Under the pieces are notes generated by a model. The model was given only the letters and a program-made list of their open reading frames with translations. It ran no database searches and had not been told where the DNA came from. DNA of 64,000 nt from Solibacteraceae bacterium (GTDB lineage Bacteria > Acidobacteriota > Terriglobia > Bryobacterales > Bryobacteraceae). The position numbers and the translations under genes are program-made. Below are positions 29,761-38,175 of this stretch, one piece after another. The DNA is taken from NCBI GenBank assembly GCA_021324015.1, contig JAJPJX010000158.1:1-64000 (forward strand), read 5' to 3'. The stretch's first letter is position 1, and each line of letters starts with the position of its first letter.

Positions 29761-31119
29761 TCAGGAGCGGGATTTCGTCACCTTCGCTTCGAGGCGCCCG
29801 CGCGCCAGCAGAACCTGAATTGTTGAGCCTGCCGCGGCGGCGGCACTGTCTTTCACGATCTGCCCGGTTTCACTGGTCACGATAGCATAGCCCCGTTCGA
29901 GAATGCGCAGCGGGCTCAACTGCGAAAGCCGCGCGCTCGATCTCTCGAACGCCAGGCGGCGCCGGGCCATGTCCAGGCGCACGCACTCGACCGCCGCCGC
30001 GCGGGCCCCCTCCAGCCGGCGGTGCGCCGCGGCCAGGCGGGGCCGCAGGTCGCGCTCGCGCAGCCGGCCGTCCAGCTCGCGCCAAGCCCTGCGGCCGTAC
30101 TCCTGGGCGGCCCGCATGGCTTCCCGCAGCCGGTATTCGTGCTCGTCTACTTCCTGTAACCGGCGCCCGATGCTGCGGTGCACCAGGGAGAGCGCCCGGT
30201 CCACCCCCTGCTGGTGGAGCCTGCGGGCCAGCATCGCCAGCCGGTAACGCACGCCCTGCGCCAGCTTCTGCCGCGCGCCTTCGATGCGTTCCAGCAGGTC
30301 CTGGCGCGTGCAGACGATCATTTCCGCCGCCGCCGAGGGGGTGGGCGCGCGCAAATCGGCCACGAAATCCGCAATGGTCACGTCCGTCTCGTGACCCACC
30401 GCCGAAACCACGGGCACGGCGCAGGCGGCGATCGCCCGCGCCACGGCTTCCTCGTTGAAAGTCCACAGGTCTTCGAGCGAACCCCCTCCGCGCGCCAGGA
30501 TCACCACCTCCGCCCAGCCGCCGCGGCTGAAATACTCCAACCCGCTGCAAACGTCGTCGATCGATCCTTCGCCCTGCACCAGAGCCGGATAGAGGCGGAT
30601 GTGCAGGCCGGGAAAGCGGCGGGAGAGCACGTGCAGCATGTCCGCAATCACGGCCCCGCGCGGCGAGGTGACGATACCGATGCGCCGCGGATAGGCCGGC
30701 AGCCGGCGTTTGCGCGCGGCGTCGAACAGGCCCTCCAGGGCCAGCCGCCGCTTCAACTGCTCGAAGGCCAGTTGCAGGGCGCCCAGGCCTTGCGGCTCGA
30801 GCAGTTCCACCAGCAGTTGGTATTCGCCCCGGGCTTCGTAGACATCCAGCCGCCCGCGGGCCAGCACCGCCAGGCCATCCTGCGGCTTGAACTTCCAATA
30901 GCGGTGCGCGGAGCGGAAGGCCACGCACCGCAACTGCGATTCGCGCTCTTTCAGGGTGAAATAGTAGTGGCCGCTCGCGGCCAGCTTCAGCCCGGAAATC
31001 TCGCCCGAGACCCAGATGTCCCCGAACTCGGCATCCAGCAACGCGCGCACCTCAGCGTTCAGCTCACTGACCGTAAAAATACGGCGCTCCGGGGCGAAGT
31101 CCAGTGCGAATTGTTCCAC
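29761..31119 (-). CDS. xseA: exodeoxyribonuclease VII large subunit
   Basis: The large subunit of the single-strand DNA exonuclease. The 452-aa protein has an N-terminal OB-fold (FTVSELNAEVRALLD, WVSGEISG, YYFTLKE), the central nuclease domain with RIGIVTSPRGAVI, ILARGGGSLEDLW, SAVGHETDVTI and RAPTPSAAAE, and a long helical C-terminal region ending ILERGYAIV. The start is GTG 31119. No xseB is visible nearby. It is divergent from the M1 peptidase with only 24 bp between starts, so each promoter must overlap the other gene. Confidence 0.95.
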   Translation of the reverse strand: MEQFALDFAPERRIFTVSELNAEVRALLDAEFGDIWVSGEISGLKLAASGHYYFTLKERESQLRCVAFRSAHRYWKFKPQDGLAVLARGRLDVYEARGEYQLLVELLEPQGLGALQLAFEQLKRRLALEGLFDAARKRRLPAYPRRIGIVTSPRGAVIADMLHVLSRRFPGLHIRLYPALVQGEGSIDDVCSGLEYFSRGGWAEVVILARGGGSLEDLWTFNEEAVARAIAACAVPVVSAVGHETDVTIADFVADLRAPTPSAAAEMIVCTRQDLLERIEGARQKLAQGVRYRLAMLARRLHQQGVDRALSLVHRSIGRRLQEVDEHEYRLREAMRAAQEYGRRAWRELDGRLRERDLRPRLAAAHRRLEGARAAAVECVRLDMARRRLAFERSSARLSQLSPLRILERGYAIVTSETGQIVKDSAAAAAGSTIQVLLARGRLEAKVTKSRS

Positions 31120-31143
31120 TGCCTGCCATTGTAGACTGGAACC

Positions 31144-33537
31144 ATGCCGCGGCTTCTCGCTCTGCTGCTGTGGGCCGGCGCGGCCTATGCCGCCGGCGCC
31201 GCGGCCGAACTGGCCCGCAGCATCGCCGCCAACAGCCTGGATCCCCAGGAGTGCTACCGCGTGCGCGAGCTATCCCTGGTCCGTGAAGATGTGCGCTTTT
31301 TCTTCACCGACGGCTACCTGATTTTCGCCAAGCCGGTGGCCGGGCGGCGCGTGGCGGCCATCTTCACCGCCGACGTGGAAGGCGGCGATGCCGAGGTGCT
31401 CATCCTGCCGCCCAGCCGCAGCGAGCGCAAATCGCTGGCCTCATTCATCGATTCCCCGAACCTGGACGAACACATCAGCGCCGCCGTCCTGCTCTTTACC
31501 GACGACAGCGACCGCGTGCTCGAGGAACAGATCCGGAGCAATCCGTTCAACCGCCGCAGTCCCGAACGGGGCGTGCTTCTCGAACAGCAATGGAGCCCCA
31601 CCGTCCGCAACCTGAGCGAGAGCTTCGTCACCCGGCTGACGCTGGACCTACTGGCGCCGGGTTCGCCTGGCTCGGGCTTCGTGATGGCGGCGGTCAGCGG
31701 CGCCAAACTGGGCAATTTCGACATCGCCTACGATCCGCGCGGCGTCGAGCAGGTCATCGTGGGCCAGATGGCCTCCCGCGATAACCGCACCTTTTTCAAT
31801 GTGTGGACCAGCTTCCAGGCACGGTCCTTTCGCGGCCACACGCGGGAACCGGCGGCCGAGTATTCCCTGAGCGACTATCGCATCGACGCCACCCTCGAAC
31901 CCGACCTGAGCCTGGAAGCCGTGACTCGCGTGAAGGTCCATGCCGGACGCGCTCCGCTGCCGGCTCTGGATCTTGACATCCACCCCAACATGCGCGTCTC
32001 GGCGGCGCTGGTAGATGGCGCTCCCGCCGAAGTGCTCGCGAGGGAATCCCTGCGCTCCGACCTCATCCGCAATTCCGGGAACACACTCTTTCTGGTGGTT
32101 CCCTCCCAGCCGCTGAGCCCGGGGACGGAGCACGAAGTGGAAATCCACCACTCCGGCAAAGTGATTCTGGATGCCGGCAATCACGTGTACTACGTCGGGG
32201 CGCGGGGCAACTGGTATCCCCAGCACAGCCAGCAATTCGCCACCTACGATCTGCGTTTCCGGTATCCCAAGGAGCTGGACCTGGTGACCCCGGGGCAAGT
32301 GGTGGCCGATACCACGCAGGGGGACTGGCGCACGACGGAGCGCCGCACGGCGGCCCCCGTCCGGGTGGTCGGTTTTAACCTGGGCCGCTACCAGCGCGTC
32401 CGTGCGGCCCGCGCCGGATACACCGTGGAAGCCTATGCCAACCGCACGGTCGAACGCGCGTTGCAGCCGAGCGTGCCCGAGCCGATCACCCTGCCACCCA
32501 GCGTCTGGGCGCGGCAGCGGCGCAGCCAACTGCCGGCCACGACGTCCGGTCCTCCCCCGCCCAGTCCCTCCGCGCGTTTGCAGGAACTGGCTTCGGCGGT
32601 GGCCGGGGCGCTGGAATTCATGTCCCTGCGCTTCGGGCCTCCGGCCCTGCCGTTGCTGACCGTCTCCCCGGTGCCTGGCACCTTCGGGCAGGGCTTCCCC
32701 GGCCTGATCTACCTCTCCACGCTTTCTTATCTCGGGCCGCAGGCTAAACCGCTGACGGCCCTGAGCGGGCAACAGCAGCTCTTTTTCACCGAGATTCTGC
32801 AAGCGCATGAAACCGCGCACCAGTGGTGGGGCAACCTGATCACCGCCGAGGGGTACCACGATGAATGGCTCATGGAGGCGCTGGCCGACTACTCCGCCCT
32901 GCTTTACCTGGAGAAGCGCAAAGGGCCGCGGGCGCTCGAAGCGGTGCTGGAGGAGTACAAGCAGACCCTGTTGAGCAAGGGCGAAAGCGGGCGCCCGCTG
33001 GACGCCGCCGGACCCATCGTGCTGGGGCTGCGCCTGCAAAACTCCCAGGAGCCGCGCGCGTGGCGCGCCATCACCTACGGCAAAGGATCCTGGATCATGC
33101 ACATGCTGCGCCGCCGCATGGGGGACCAGCGCTTCCAGAGCCTGCTGGCCGAACTGTGCCGGCGCTACGCACGCAAAAGCATCTCCACCGCGCAGTTCCG
33201 GCAGGTCGCGGCGGAGTTTCTGCCGCCCGGCGGGCCGGACCCCAAGCTGGAGAATTTCTTCGAGCAGTGGGTCTATGGCACCGGCATCCCGGAGCTGAAA
33301 TTGTCCTGGTCCCTTAAGGGCAAGACGCCGGCCCTCCGCCTGGCGGGCACGCTCACGCAGAGCGGCGTGGATGAAGACTTCAGCGTGCCCGTGCCGGTGG
33401 AGATCAGTTTCGGCAAGGGTAAAGCCCAGACGCAGTGGCTGCGCTCCGCCGGGGAGCCGGTTGCCTTCAGCGTTCCGCTGCGCCGGACGCCCGTGAAAGT
33501 GGTATTGGATCCCGGTTTCAGCGTCCTGCGGCGGTAG
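31144..33537 (+). CDS. exported M1-family metallopeptidase
   Basis: A 797-aa zinc peptidase with a signal peptide (1-19, cleavage near AYA-AG). The catalytic motif HETAH (555-559) followed by Glu578 (19 residues on, in MEALADYSA) gives the M1 (gluzincin) signature, supported by WWGN. The usual GAMEN exopeptidase motif is not seen; the equivalent region reads FPGLIYLS, so aminopeptidase action is uncertain. A long N-terminal beta region (1-400) has no peptidase similarity. It probably acts in the periplasm or at the cell surface. Confidence 0.87.
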   Translation: MPRLLALLLWAGAAYAAGAAAELARSIAANSLDPQECYRVRELSLVREDVRFFFTDGYLIFAKPVAGRRVAAIFTADVEGGDAEVLILPPSRSERKSLASFIDSPNLDEHISAAVLLFTDDSDRVLEEQIRSNPFNRRSPERGVLLEQQWSPTVRNLSESFVTRLTLDLLAPGSPGSGFVMAAVSGAKLGNFDIAYDPRGVEQVIVGQMASRDNRTFFNVWTSFQARSFRGHTREPAAEYSLSDYRIDATLEPDLSLEAVTRVKVHAGRAPLPALDLDIHPNMRVSAALVDGAPAEVLARESLRSDLIRNSGNTLFLVVPSQPLSPGTEHEVEIHHSGKVILDAGNHVYYVGARGNWYPQHSQQFATYDLRFRYPKELDLVTPGQVVADTTQGDWRTTERRTAAPVRVVGFNLGRYQRVRAARAGYTVEAYANRTVERALQPSVPEPITLPPSVWARQRRSQLPATTSGPPPPSPSARLQELASAVAGALEFMSLRFGPPALPLLTVSPVPGTFGQGFPGLIYLSTLSYLGPQAKPLTALSGQQQLFFTEILQAHETAHQWWGNLITAEGYHDEWLMEALADYSALLYLEKRKGPRALEAVLEEYKQTLLSKGESGRPLDAAGPIVLGLRLQNSQEPRAWRAITYGKGSWIMHMLRRRMGDQRFQSLLAELCRRYARKSISTAQFRQVAAEFLPPGGPDPKLENFFEQWVYGTGIPELKLSWSLKGKTPALRLAGTLTQSGVDEDFSVPVPVEISFGKGKAQTQWLRSAGEPVAFSVPLRRTPVKVVLDPGFSVLRR

Positions 33538-33547
33538 ACCCGGGCGC

Positions 33548-35995
33548 TCACCGGGCGCCCCGCGCCCGCAACATTTCTTTAACCGCCTCTTCGTTGGCCA
33601 GCGATAGCGGTGTGGCAAACCTTCCATCCTTGCCGTTCGGATCGGCGCCGGCATCCAGCAGGAGTTTTGTCAGCTTGGCGTACCCGTGCGAAACCGCCAC
33701 GTGCAGGGGCGTGTCTCCGTGGATGCACCGGGCATCAACGCGCGCGCCAGCGCTCAGCAGCAGCCGCACCACCTCGACCAGTTCGGTAGTTTCGGCTCCG
33801 GGCCCTTCGACCGCGCGGAACAGGGGCGTCTCGTTGTACATGCCCCTTGCGTTCGGGTCGGCGCCCGCCCGAATCAGCAGTCTGGTGGCCTCTGCAAGGC
33901 CTTCAGCGGCCTTGTGCAGCGGGGTATCGCCCGGCCAAGGCGTAGGATTGGCGCCGGGCCGCGCCCCGAGCCCGTCCCGGATGCTCAAACTGGCGTGCGC
34001 GGCCAGCAGCATCCGGAGGATCTCGGGCCGGCTTACGGCCAAGTGCAGCGGGGCTGCCCCGCCATCCTCCTCACTCTTGGCATCGACCCTGGCTCCGGCT
34101 TCCAGAAGAAACCGCACGGCGCCCGGGCGACCCAGCGCAATGGCCGCGTGCAGCAGGGGGCGCTGGTTCCAGCCGATCCCGTTCACGTCCGCTCCGTGCG
34201 CGATCATCAGCCTGGCCGCCTCCAGGTCCGGAGACTCCGGCGCGACGAGCGCCAGGTAGAGAGGTGAAGGCTCCTCGTACCGCGGCGGGAGATTCACCTT
34301 CGCGCCGCGGCTCACCAGCAGCCTGACCATCTCCAACCGCCGCCGTGGCTCTGGTATCCCTTTCAGCGCCGCAACCAGGGGCGAAGGCTCCGGACTCCGC
34401 CCTGCCGGGTTCGGGCTGGCGCCGGCATCCAGGAGCGCCCGGGCGGCTTCCACCTGGCCTTTCTCTGCCGCCAACATCAGCGCGGTCGTGCCTGCCAGCC
34501 CGGTGTTCATATTGACCCCCCGCCGGCTCAGCAACTGGATGACATCCGGCCATCCCAGTTGCGCGGCCGAAGAGAGCAGCGTCGCCAGGTCTTCCCGGTC
34601 CGGCCCGGGAGTGGCTGCCAGGAGCATGGTCGCGATCGCTCGTCGCCGCTCGTCCGGCTGGCTCAGCGGCTGTGAGGACATTACGGCGTCGTGGAACGGA
34701 GAGACCTTGTTCCGGTTGGTGACTGCAGCGTCGGCGCCCGAGGCGAGCAGCAGGCGGACGCACTCCGCGGGCGCCGATTCAACGGCCAACGTGAGCGGTG
34801 TGTCTCCGTCAAGGTCCTTCCAGTTCACCTTGGCTCCGGCCTGCATCAGCGCGGCGACGATCTCCGGCTGGTTCAGGGCCGCAAACAGAGGAGTCTGGTT
34901 GCGCGCGTCCGTGGCATTCGGGTCCGCACCCGCCGCGAGTAAGACCCGCACCAGCTCGAGCAGTCCGCGCGCGGCGGCCTGTTTGAGAGCGGTACCCGCG
35001 CCCGAGCGGGCGTTCACATCCGCGTGTTGGGTCAGCAGAAACTGCGTGATCGCCAGATCGCCGCGGCTGGCCGCCAGTTGCAGAGGGGGATAGCCGCGGC
35101 GGCTGCTGCGGTTCACGTCCGCGCCCGCACTGACCAGCAGTTGCACGATCTCGATCTTCCCCCGCCTTACGGCCGCCTGGAGGGGAGTTGGGCCGCCGTC
35201 CGGTTCAGGAGAGTTGACGTCCACGCACGGCTCTTCGAGAAGCTGCCGAATCTCGCGGATGCCGCTGGTCCGAATCGCCGCGTGGAGCGGCAGTTGCCCT
35301 TGCGGCGGCTGCGGGCGCAGGTGAACGGGGTAGCCCCAGGCTCGCAGCGTTTCGAGCACTTTGTCCAGCCGAATGGCCAGGCCGTAAGGCGGCTCGTCGG
35401 CGCGAATCATCCCCACCAATTGCGCCTGGCTGTTCAGCAGGCCTCCGCCGGAATGCCCCATCGCGATGAGTGCGGATTGGAAAGCGATTTCCGCGCCATG
35501 CACGTCCGCGATCCGATCCGCCTGGACGGGAAGCCCCCAGGGCACCCCGTTCGGGTTGCCCATGGGATATACCCCGCTTCCCCGCTGCAGGGTGTTCGTG
35601 TCCCCCATGCGATCCAACGCCAGGGCGCAGACGTCGATCCCTTGCAGGTCTTCAAGGCGCAGCACTGCCAGGTCGAGGTCGCGGTCGGCGTGCTCTTCGA
35701 CCTTCGCGGGGAATCTGCGCTCCGGCCAGGGCCGGAGCCGAACTTGCAGGGCCGCCACCTCCGGGCCGCGGCGAACCACATGATTGGCGGTGGCGATGAA
35801 TAGCCGGTCCTTCGCGCGGCCGAAGACGATCCCCGCGCCGAATACTGCCGACGACCCAAACTGGCCGCTGACCATCGCGATGAGGGGCATGGTCCGCTGG
35901 ACCTCGCTATCGAAACCCTGGCCGCCCGCGGATTCTGCATGCACCAAACAAAGACTGGCAGCCAGCAGGACCGCGAACTCGCGCCGCCTCATCAT
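33548..35995 (-). CDS. exported trypsin-like protease fused to about 16 ankyrin repeats
   Basis: An 815-aa protein. The signal peptide (1-about 20, ending VHA) has a Tat-like RRREF start. Residues about 25-230 are a chymotrypsin/HtrA-type domain with all triad members visible: His about 72 in ATANHVV, Asp about 106 in DLDLAVLRL, Ser about 182 in GHSGGGLL. From about 245 to the end there are roughly 16-17 ankyrin repeats (TPLxxA...G-A-D-x-N). The mix suggests a secreted or periplasmic protease with a protein-binding scaffold. A TTG at 36013 is in frame; ATG 35995 or 35992 is preferred. It is convergent with the M1 peptidase, 10 bp apart. Confidence 0.85.
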   Translation of the reverse strand: MMRRREFAVLLAASLCLVHAESAGGQGFDSEVQRTMPLIAMVSGQFGSSAVFGAGIVFGRAKDRLFIATANHVVRRGPEVAALQVRLRPWPERRFPAKVEEHADRDLDLAVLRLEDLQGIDVCALALDRMGDTNTLQRGSGVYPMGNPNGVPWGLPVQADRIADVHGAEIAFQSALIAMGHSGGGLLNSQAQLVGMIRADEPPYGLAIRLDKVLETLRAWGYPVHLRPQPPQGQLPLHAAIRTSGIREIRQLLEEPCVDVNSPEPDGGPTPLQAAVRRGKIEIVQLLVSAGADVNRSSRRGYPPLQLAASRGDLAITQFLLTQHADVNARSGAGTALKQAAARGLLELVRVLLAAGADPNATDARNQTPLFAALNQPEIVAALMQAGAKVNWKDLDGDTPLTLAVESAPAECVRLLLASGADAAVTNRNKVSPFHDAVMSSQPLSQPDERRRAIATMLLAATPGPDREDLATLLSSAAQLGWPDVIQLLSRRGVNMNTGLAGTTALMLAAEKGQVEAARALLDAGASPNPAGRSPEPSPLVAALKGIPEPRRRLEMVRLLVSRGAKVNLPPRYEEPSPLYLALVAPESPDLEAARLMIAHGADVNGIGWNQRPLLHAAIALGRPGAVRFLLEAGARVDAKSEEDGGAAPLHLAVSRPEILRMLLAAHASLSIRDGLGARPGANPTPWPGDTPLHKAAEGLAEATRLLIRAGADPNARGMYNETPLFRAVEGPGAETTELVEVVRLLLSAGARVDARCIHGDTPLHVAVSHGYAKLTKLLLDAGADPNGKDGRFATPLSLANEEAVKEMLRARGAR

Positions 35996-36041
35996 CCTGA
36001 TTTCACTTGCCAAATCCGCCGGGGCAGCTCGCCCGGTGGTC

Positions 36042-36818
36042 TCAGTACGTTCGTGTCCCGTTCACCTTGGTGTGAAGCCGGTACACGGATGTCCGGGCGG
36101 TCACGTACAGGCCATGGAACCCTTCGCCCCAGTTGCAGTTGCTAGGTACTTCCGGGGTAGCGATGGTGCCCTGGTGGCGGCCGTCCCGGTCGAACACCCA
36201 GATGCCCGTGGGGCCGGCCACCCACACGTTGCCCTCCTCGTCGGTCTTGAGCCCGTCGGGGACCCCCTGCGCCTCGGACTTCAGCTCGGCGAACACCTTC
36301 CCGTTGCGCAGCACCCCGTCGCCCGCTACCTCGTAGACCCGGACGTTCCGCTGGCCGCTATCGGCGACGTAGAGTTTCTGCTGGTTGGGAGCGAGCGCGA
36401 CGCCGTTGGGGCGATCGCAATCGCGCGCGACCGGGCGCACTTCTCCCGCACGCGTCACCTGGTAGACGATCTTCGCCGGCAGGTCGGAGAAATACACGCT
36501 GCCGTCGATGGCGTACACCAGGTCGTTGGGATGCTGGATCTGCGCGCCGCCCGCCAGCACGGTGATACTGCCGTCCTTTTCCGTACGCGTGACGCGGTTC
36601 GCTTCGCAGGCCAACAGGCGTCCCTGGTGGTCGAAGGTCAGGCCATTGGCTCCGTTGCTGTTCTCCCGGAATACCGAGACGCTGCCCTTCTCCCATTTCA
36701 TGATGCGCTTGGCGGGGATGTCGCTGAAGAGCAGGTAGCCCAGCCGGCTGAACACCGGCCCCTCCGTGAAGGCGAAGCCTGCGGCTACCTTTTCGACCTT
36801 GACGTTGAGGTCCACCAT
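36042..36818 (-). CDS. SMP-30/gluconolactonase family protein
   Basis: A 258-aa six-bladed propeller lactonase that would open a sugar lactone such as gluconolactone. The metal ligands are visible: Glu in FTEGPVF (near 17), Asn in HPNDLVY and Asp in VPDGLKTDEEG. The frame is open further upstream, but ATG 36818 has GGGAGGGG 6 bases before it and overlaps the TAA of the upstream gene by one base (TAATG). No signal peptide is present. It fits the sugar-acid theme (gnd, KDG kinases). Confidence 0.9.
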   Translation of the reverse strand: MVDLNVKVEKVAAGFAFTEGPVFSRLGYLLFSDIPAKRIMKWEKGSVSVFRENSNGANGLTFDHQGRLLACEANRVTRTEKDGSITVLAGGAQIQHPNDLVYAIDGSVYFSDLPAKIVYQVTRAGEVRPVARDCDRPNGVALAPNQQKLYVADSGQRNVRVYEVAGDGVLRNGKVFAELKSEAQGVPDGLKTDEEGNVWVAGPTGIWVFDRDGRHQGTIATPEVPSNCNWGEGFHGLYVTARTSVYRLHTKVNGTRTY

Positions 36819-38029
36819 TACGATCCCCTCCCATGTGCGTAATAGGATTCGGCGGGCGCGCGGTACGCGATGCGCAACTGGGGCGTCTCCAGCCGCTTGT
36901 GGCCCTGGTAGGCCGATTCCATCAGAAACGAGAGCGCGCCGGTGGTCAGCAGCGTGCGTTCCACGGGGTAGTAGAGCTTCCCGGTGGTCAACATGTGCGC
37001 AATGCCGTGCACCAGGGGGCTGAAATTGTTTGAGTTCTCCGTCGGCACGTAGCACAGAGTGCTATCGATTTGCGGCCGCCCCTTCACTTTGAAGGCCACC
37101 AGGTACTCGTTTACCAGCCCGCCCAGCATCACCACCGCGGCTTTGAACCCATCGTTGTATTCGAGCAGGCACAGCACCGGGTGCTTGACGTCCTCGGGCC
37201 GCCCGGGACCCGGTTTCTGCGCCCGGGCCAGCGCCGCGTGCATCAGTTCCTTCGACCAGCGGCCCTGTTCGGCGGCCTTCCACACCGCGTCGCCTTCCAG
37301 GTGCTCCACGGTCCGCACGCCGGTCTCGCCACCTTTACGCCGTTCCACGAAACATTGCAGGGTCTCGAGGTTGTGGAAGACGCCGCCGTCAGAGACCCAT
37401 CCGCCGCCCACCATCAGGGCGTCTTCGAACTCCACTCCCAGCGGAAAGTCCAGTTCCGGGCGCCGGAACGTCACCGAAACCGAGGAGCCCGCCATGAACG
37501 GGAAATGCAGCTCCCGCGACCAGTCGTACATGCGCTTGGCCTTGTTCCAGTCGTAGGAGAGGTGCTTGTCGCTGAACACCGGCACGGAACGGCCGGATTT
37601 GCGGAACACCGCCACGATCTGCTCGAAAAACTCGTAGCGCGGGTAGAGCTGCTGTTGCTTTTCATTGAACGGGTAGTTGCCATGCTCGGCCACCTGCACC
37701 ACGCCGTCCACGGCGAGCTTCCCGGTGCCCAGCGTGAGCGCGTCGGAAATCGTTTTCACCACCGGAAAATCGTAGGCCGTCGAGAGCCGGTAGCCGATGT
37801 CCGTCGGGTGCACCTGGTCCATGTACAGCGAAACGACGCGGCCCGGCGGATCGTAATGCTTTTCATTGATCCAGTAGCCCTCCAGCAACCGGGTGATGAT
37901 GTTGTCGGCGTGCGACCGCACATGATACGTAGTGCAGATGGCGGCGATCTTCAGCGGCGCGGCGCTCCTCGCCGGCCGGGCCGCGCTCACGGCTCCGGCC
38001 GCTCCCAGCAGGAATTCGCGGCGTCTCAC
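36818..38029 (-). CDS. Tat-exported protein of unknown function
   Basis: A 403-aa protein with a clear Tat-type leader, MRRREFLLGAAG, cleaved near ARSA. The mature part begins with a Rossmann-like strand (LKIAAICTTYHV) and has KHLSYDW, FMAGSSVSVTFRRPE and HNLETLQCFVERR. I do not recognise a catalytic family; similar proteins in Acidobacteria and Planctomycetes carry no function. The start is GTG 38029, with GGAGGT about 9 bases upstream. Coupling (TAATG) to the lactonase suggests a shared carbohydrate role. Confidence 0.75.
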   Translation of the reverse strand: MRRREFLLGAAGAVSAARPARSAAPLKIAAICTTYHVRSHADNIITRLLEGYWINEKHYDPPGRVVSLYMDQVHPTDIGYRLSTAYDFPVVKTISDALTLGTGKLAVDGVVQVAEHGNYPFNEKQQQLYPRYEFFEQIVAVFRKSGRSVPVFSDKHLSYDWNKAKRMYDWSRELHFPFMAGSSVSVTFRRPELDFPLGVEFEDALMVGGGWVSDGGVFHNLETLQCFVERRKGGETGVRTVEHLEGDAVWKAAEQGRWSKELMHAALARAQKPGPGRPEDVKHPVLCLLEYNDGFKAAVVMLGGLVNEYLVAFKVKGRPQIDSTLCYVPTENSNNFSPLVHGIAHMLTTGKLYYPVERTLLTTGALSFLMESAYQGHKRLETPQLRIAYRAPAESYYAHGRGS

Positions 38030-38175
38030 GGTCAGGCACCTCCAGGTTCCGAAATATCCCTACTACTCTATCAGCTAGGATCCGCAATTTCGCCGACGCG
38101 CGCACAAGTGCGGTAAAATCATCAATATCGCCAGTACTTGGATTCGAGATCCGAATCTCCCGCGATAGTGATCGC

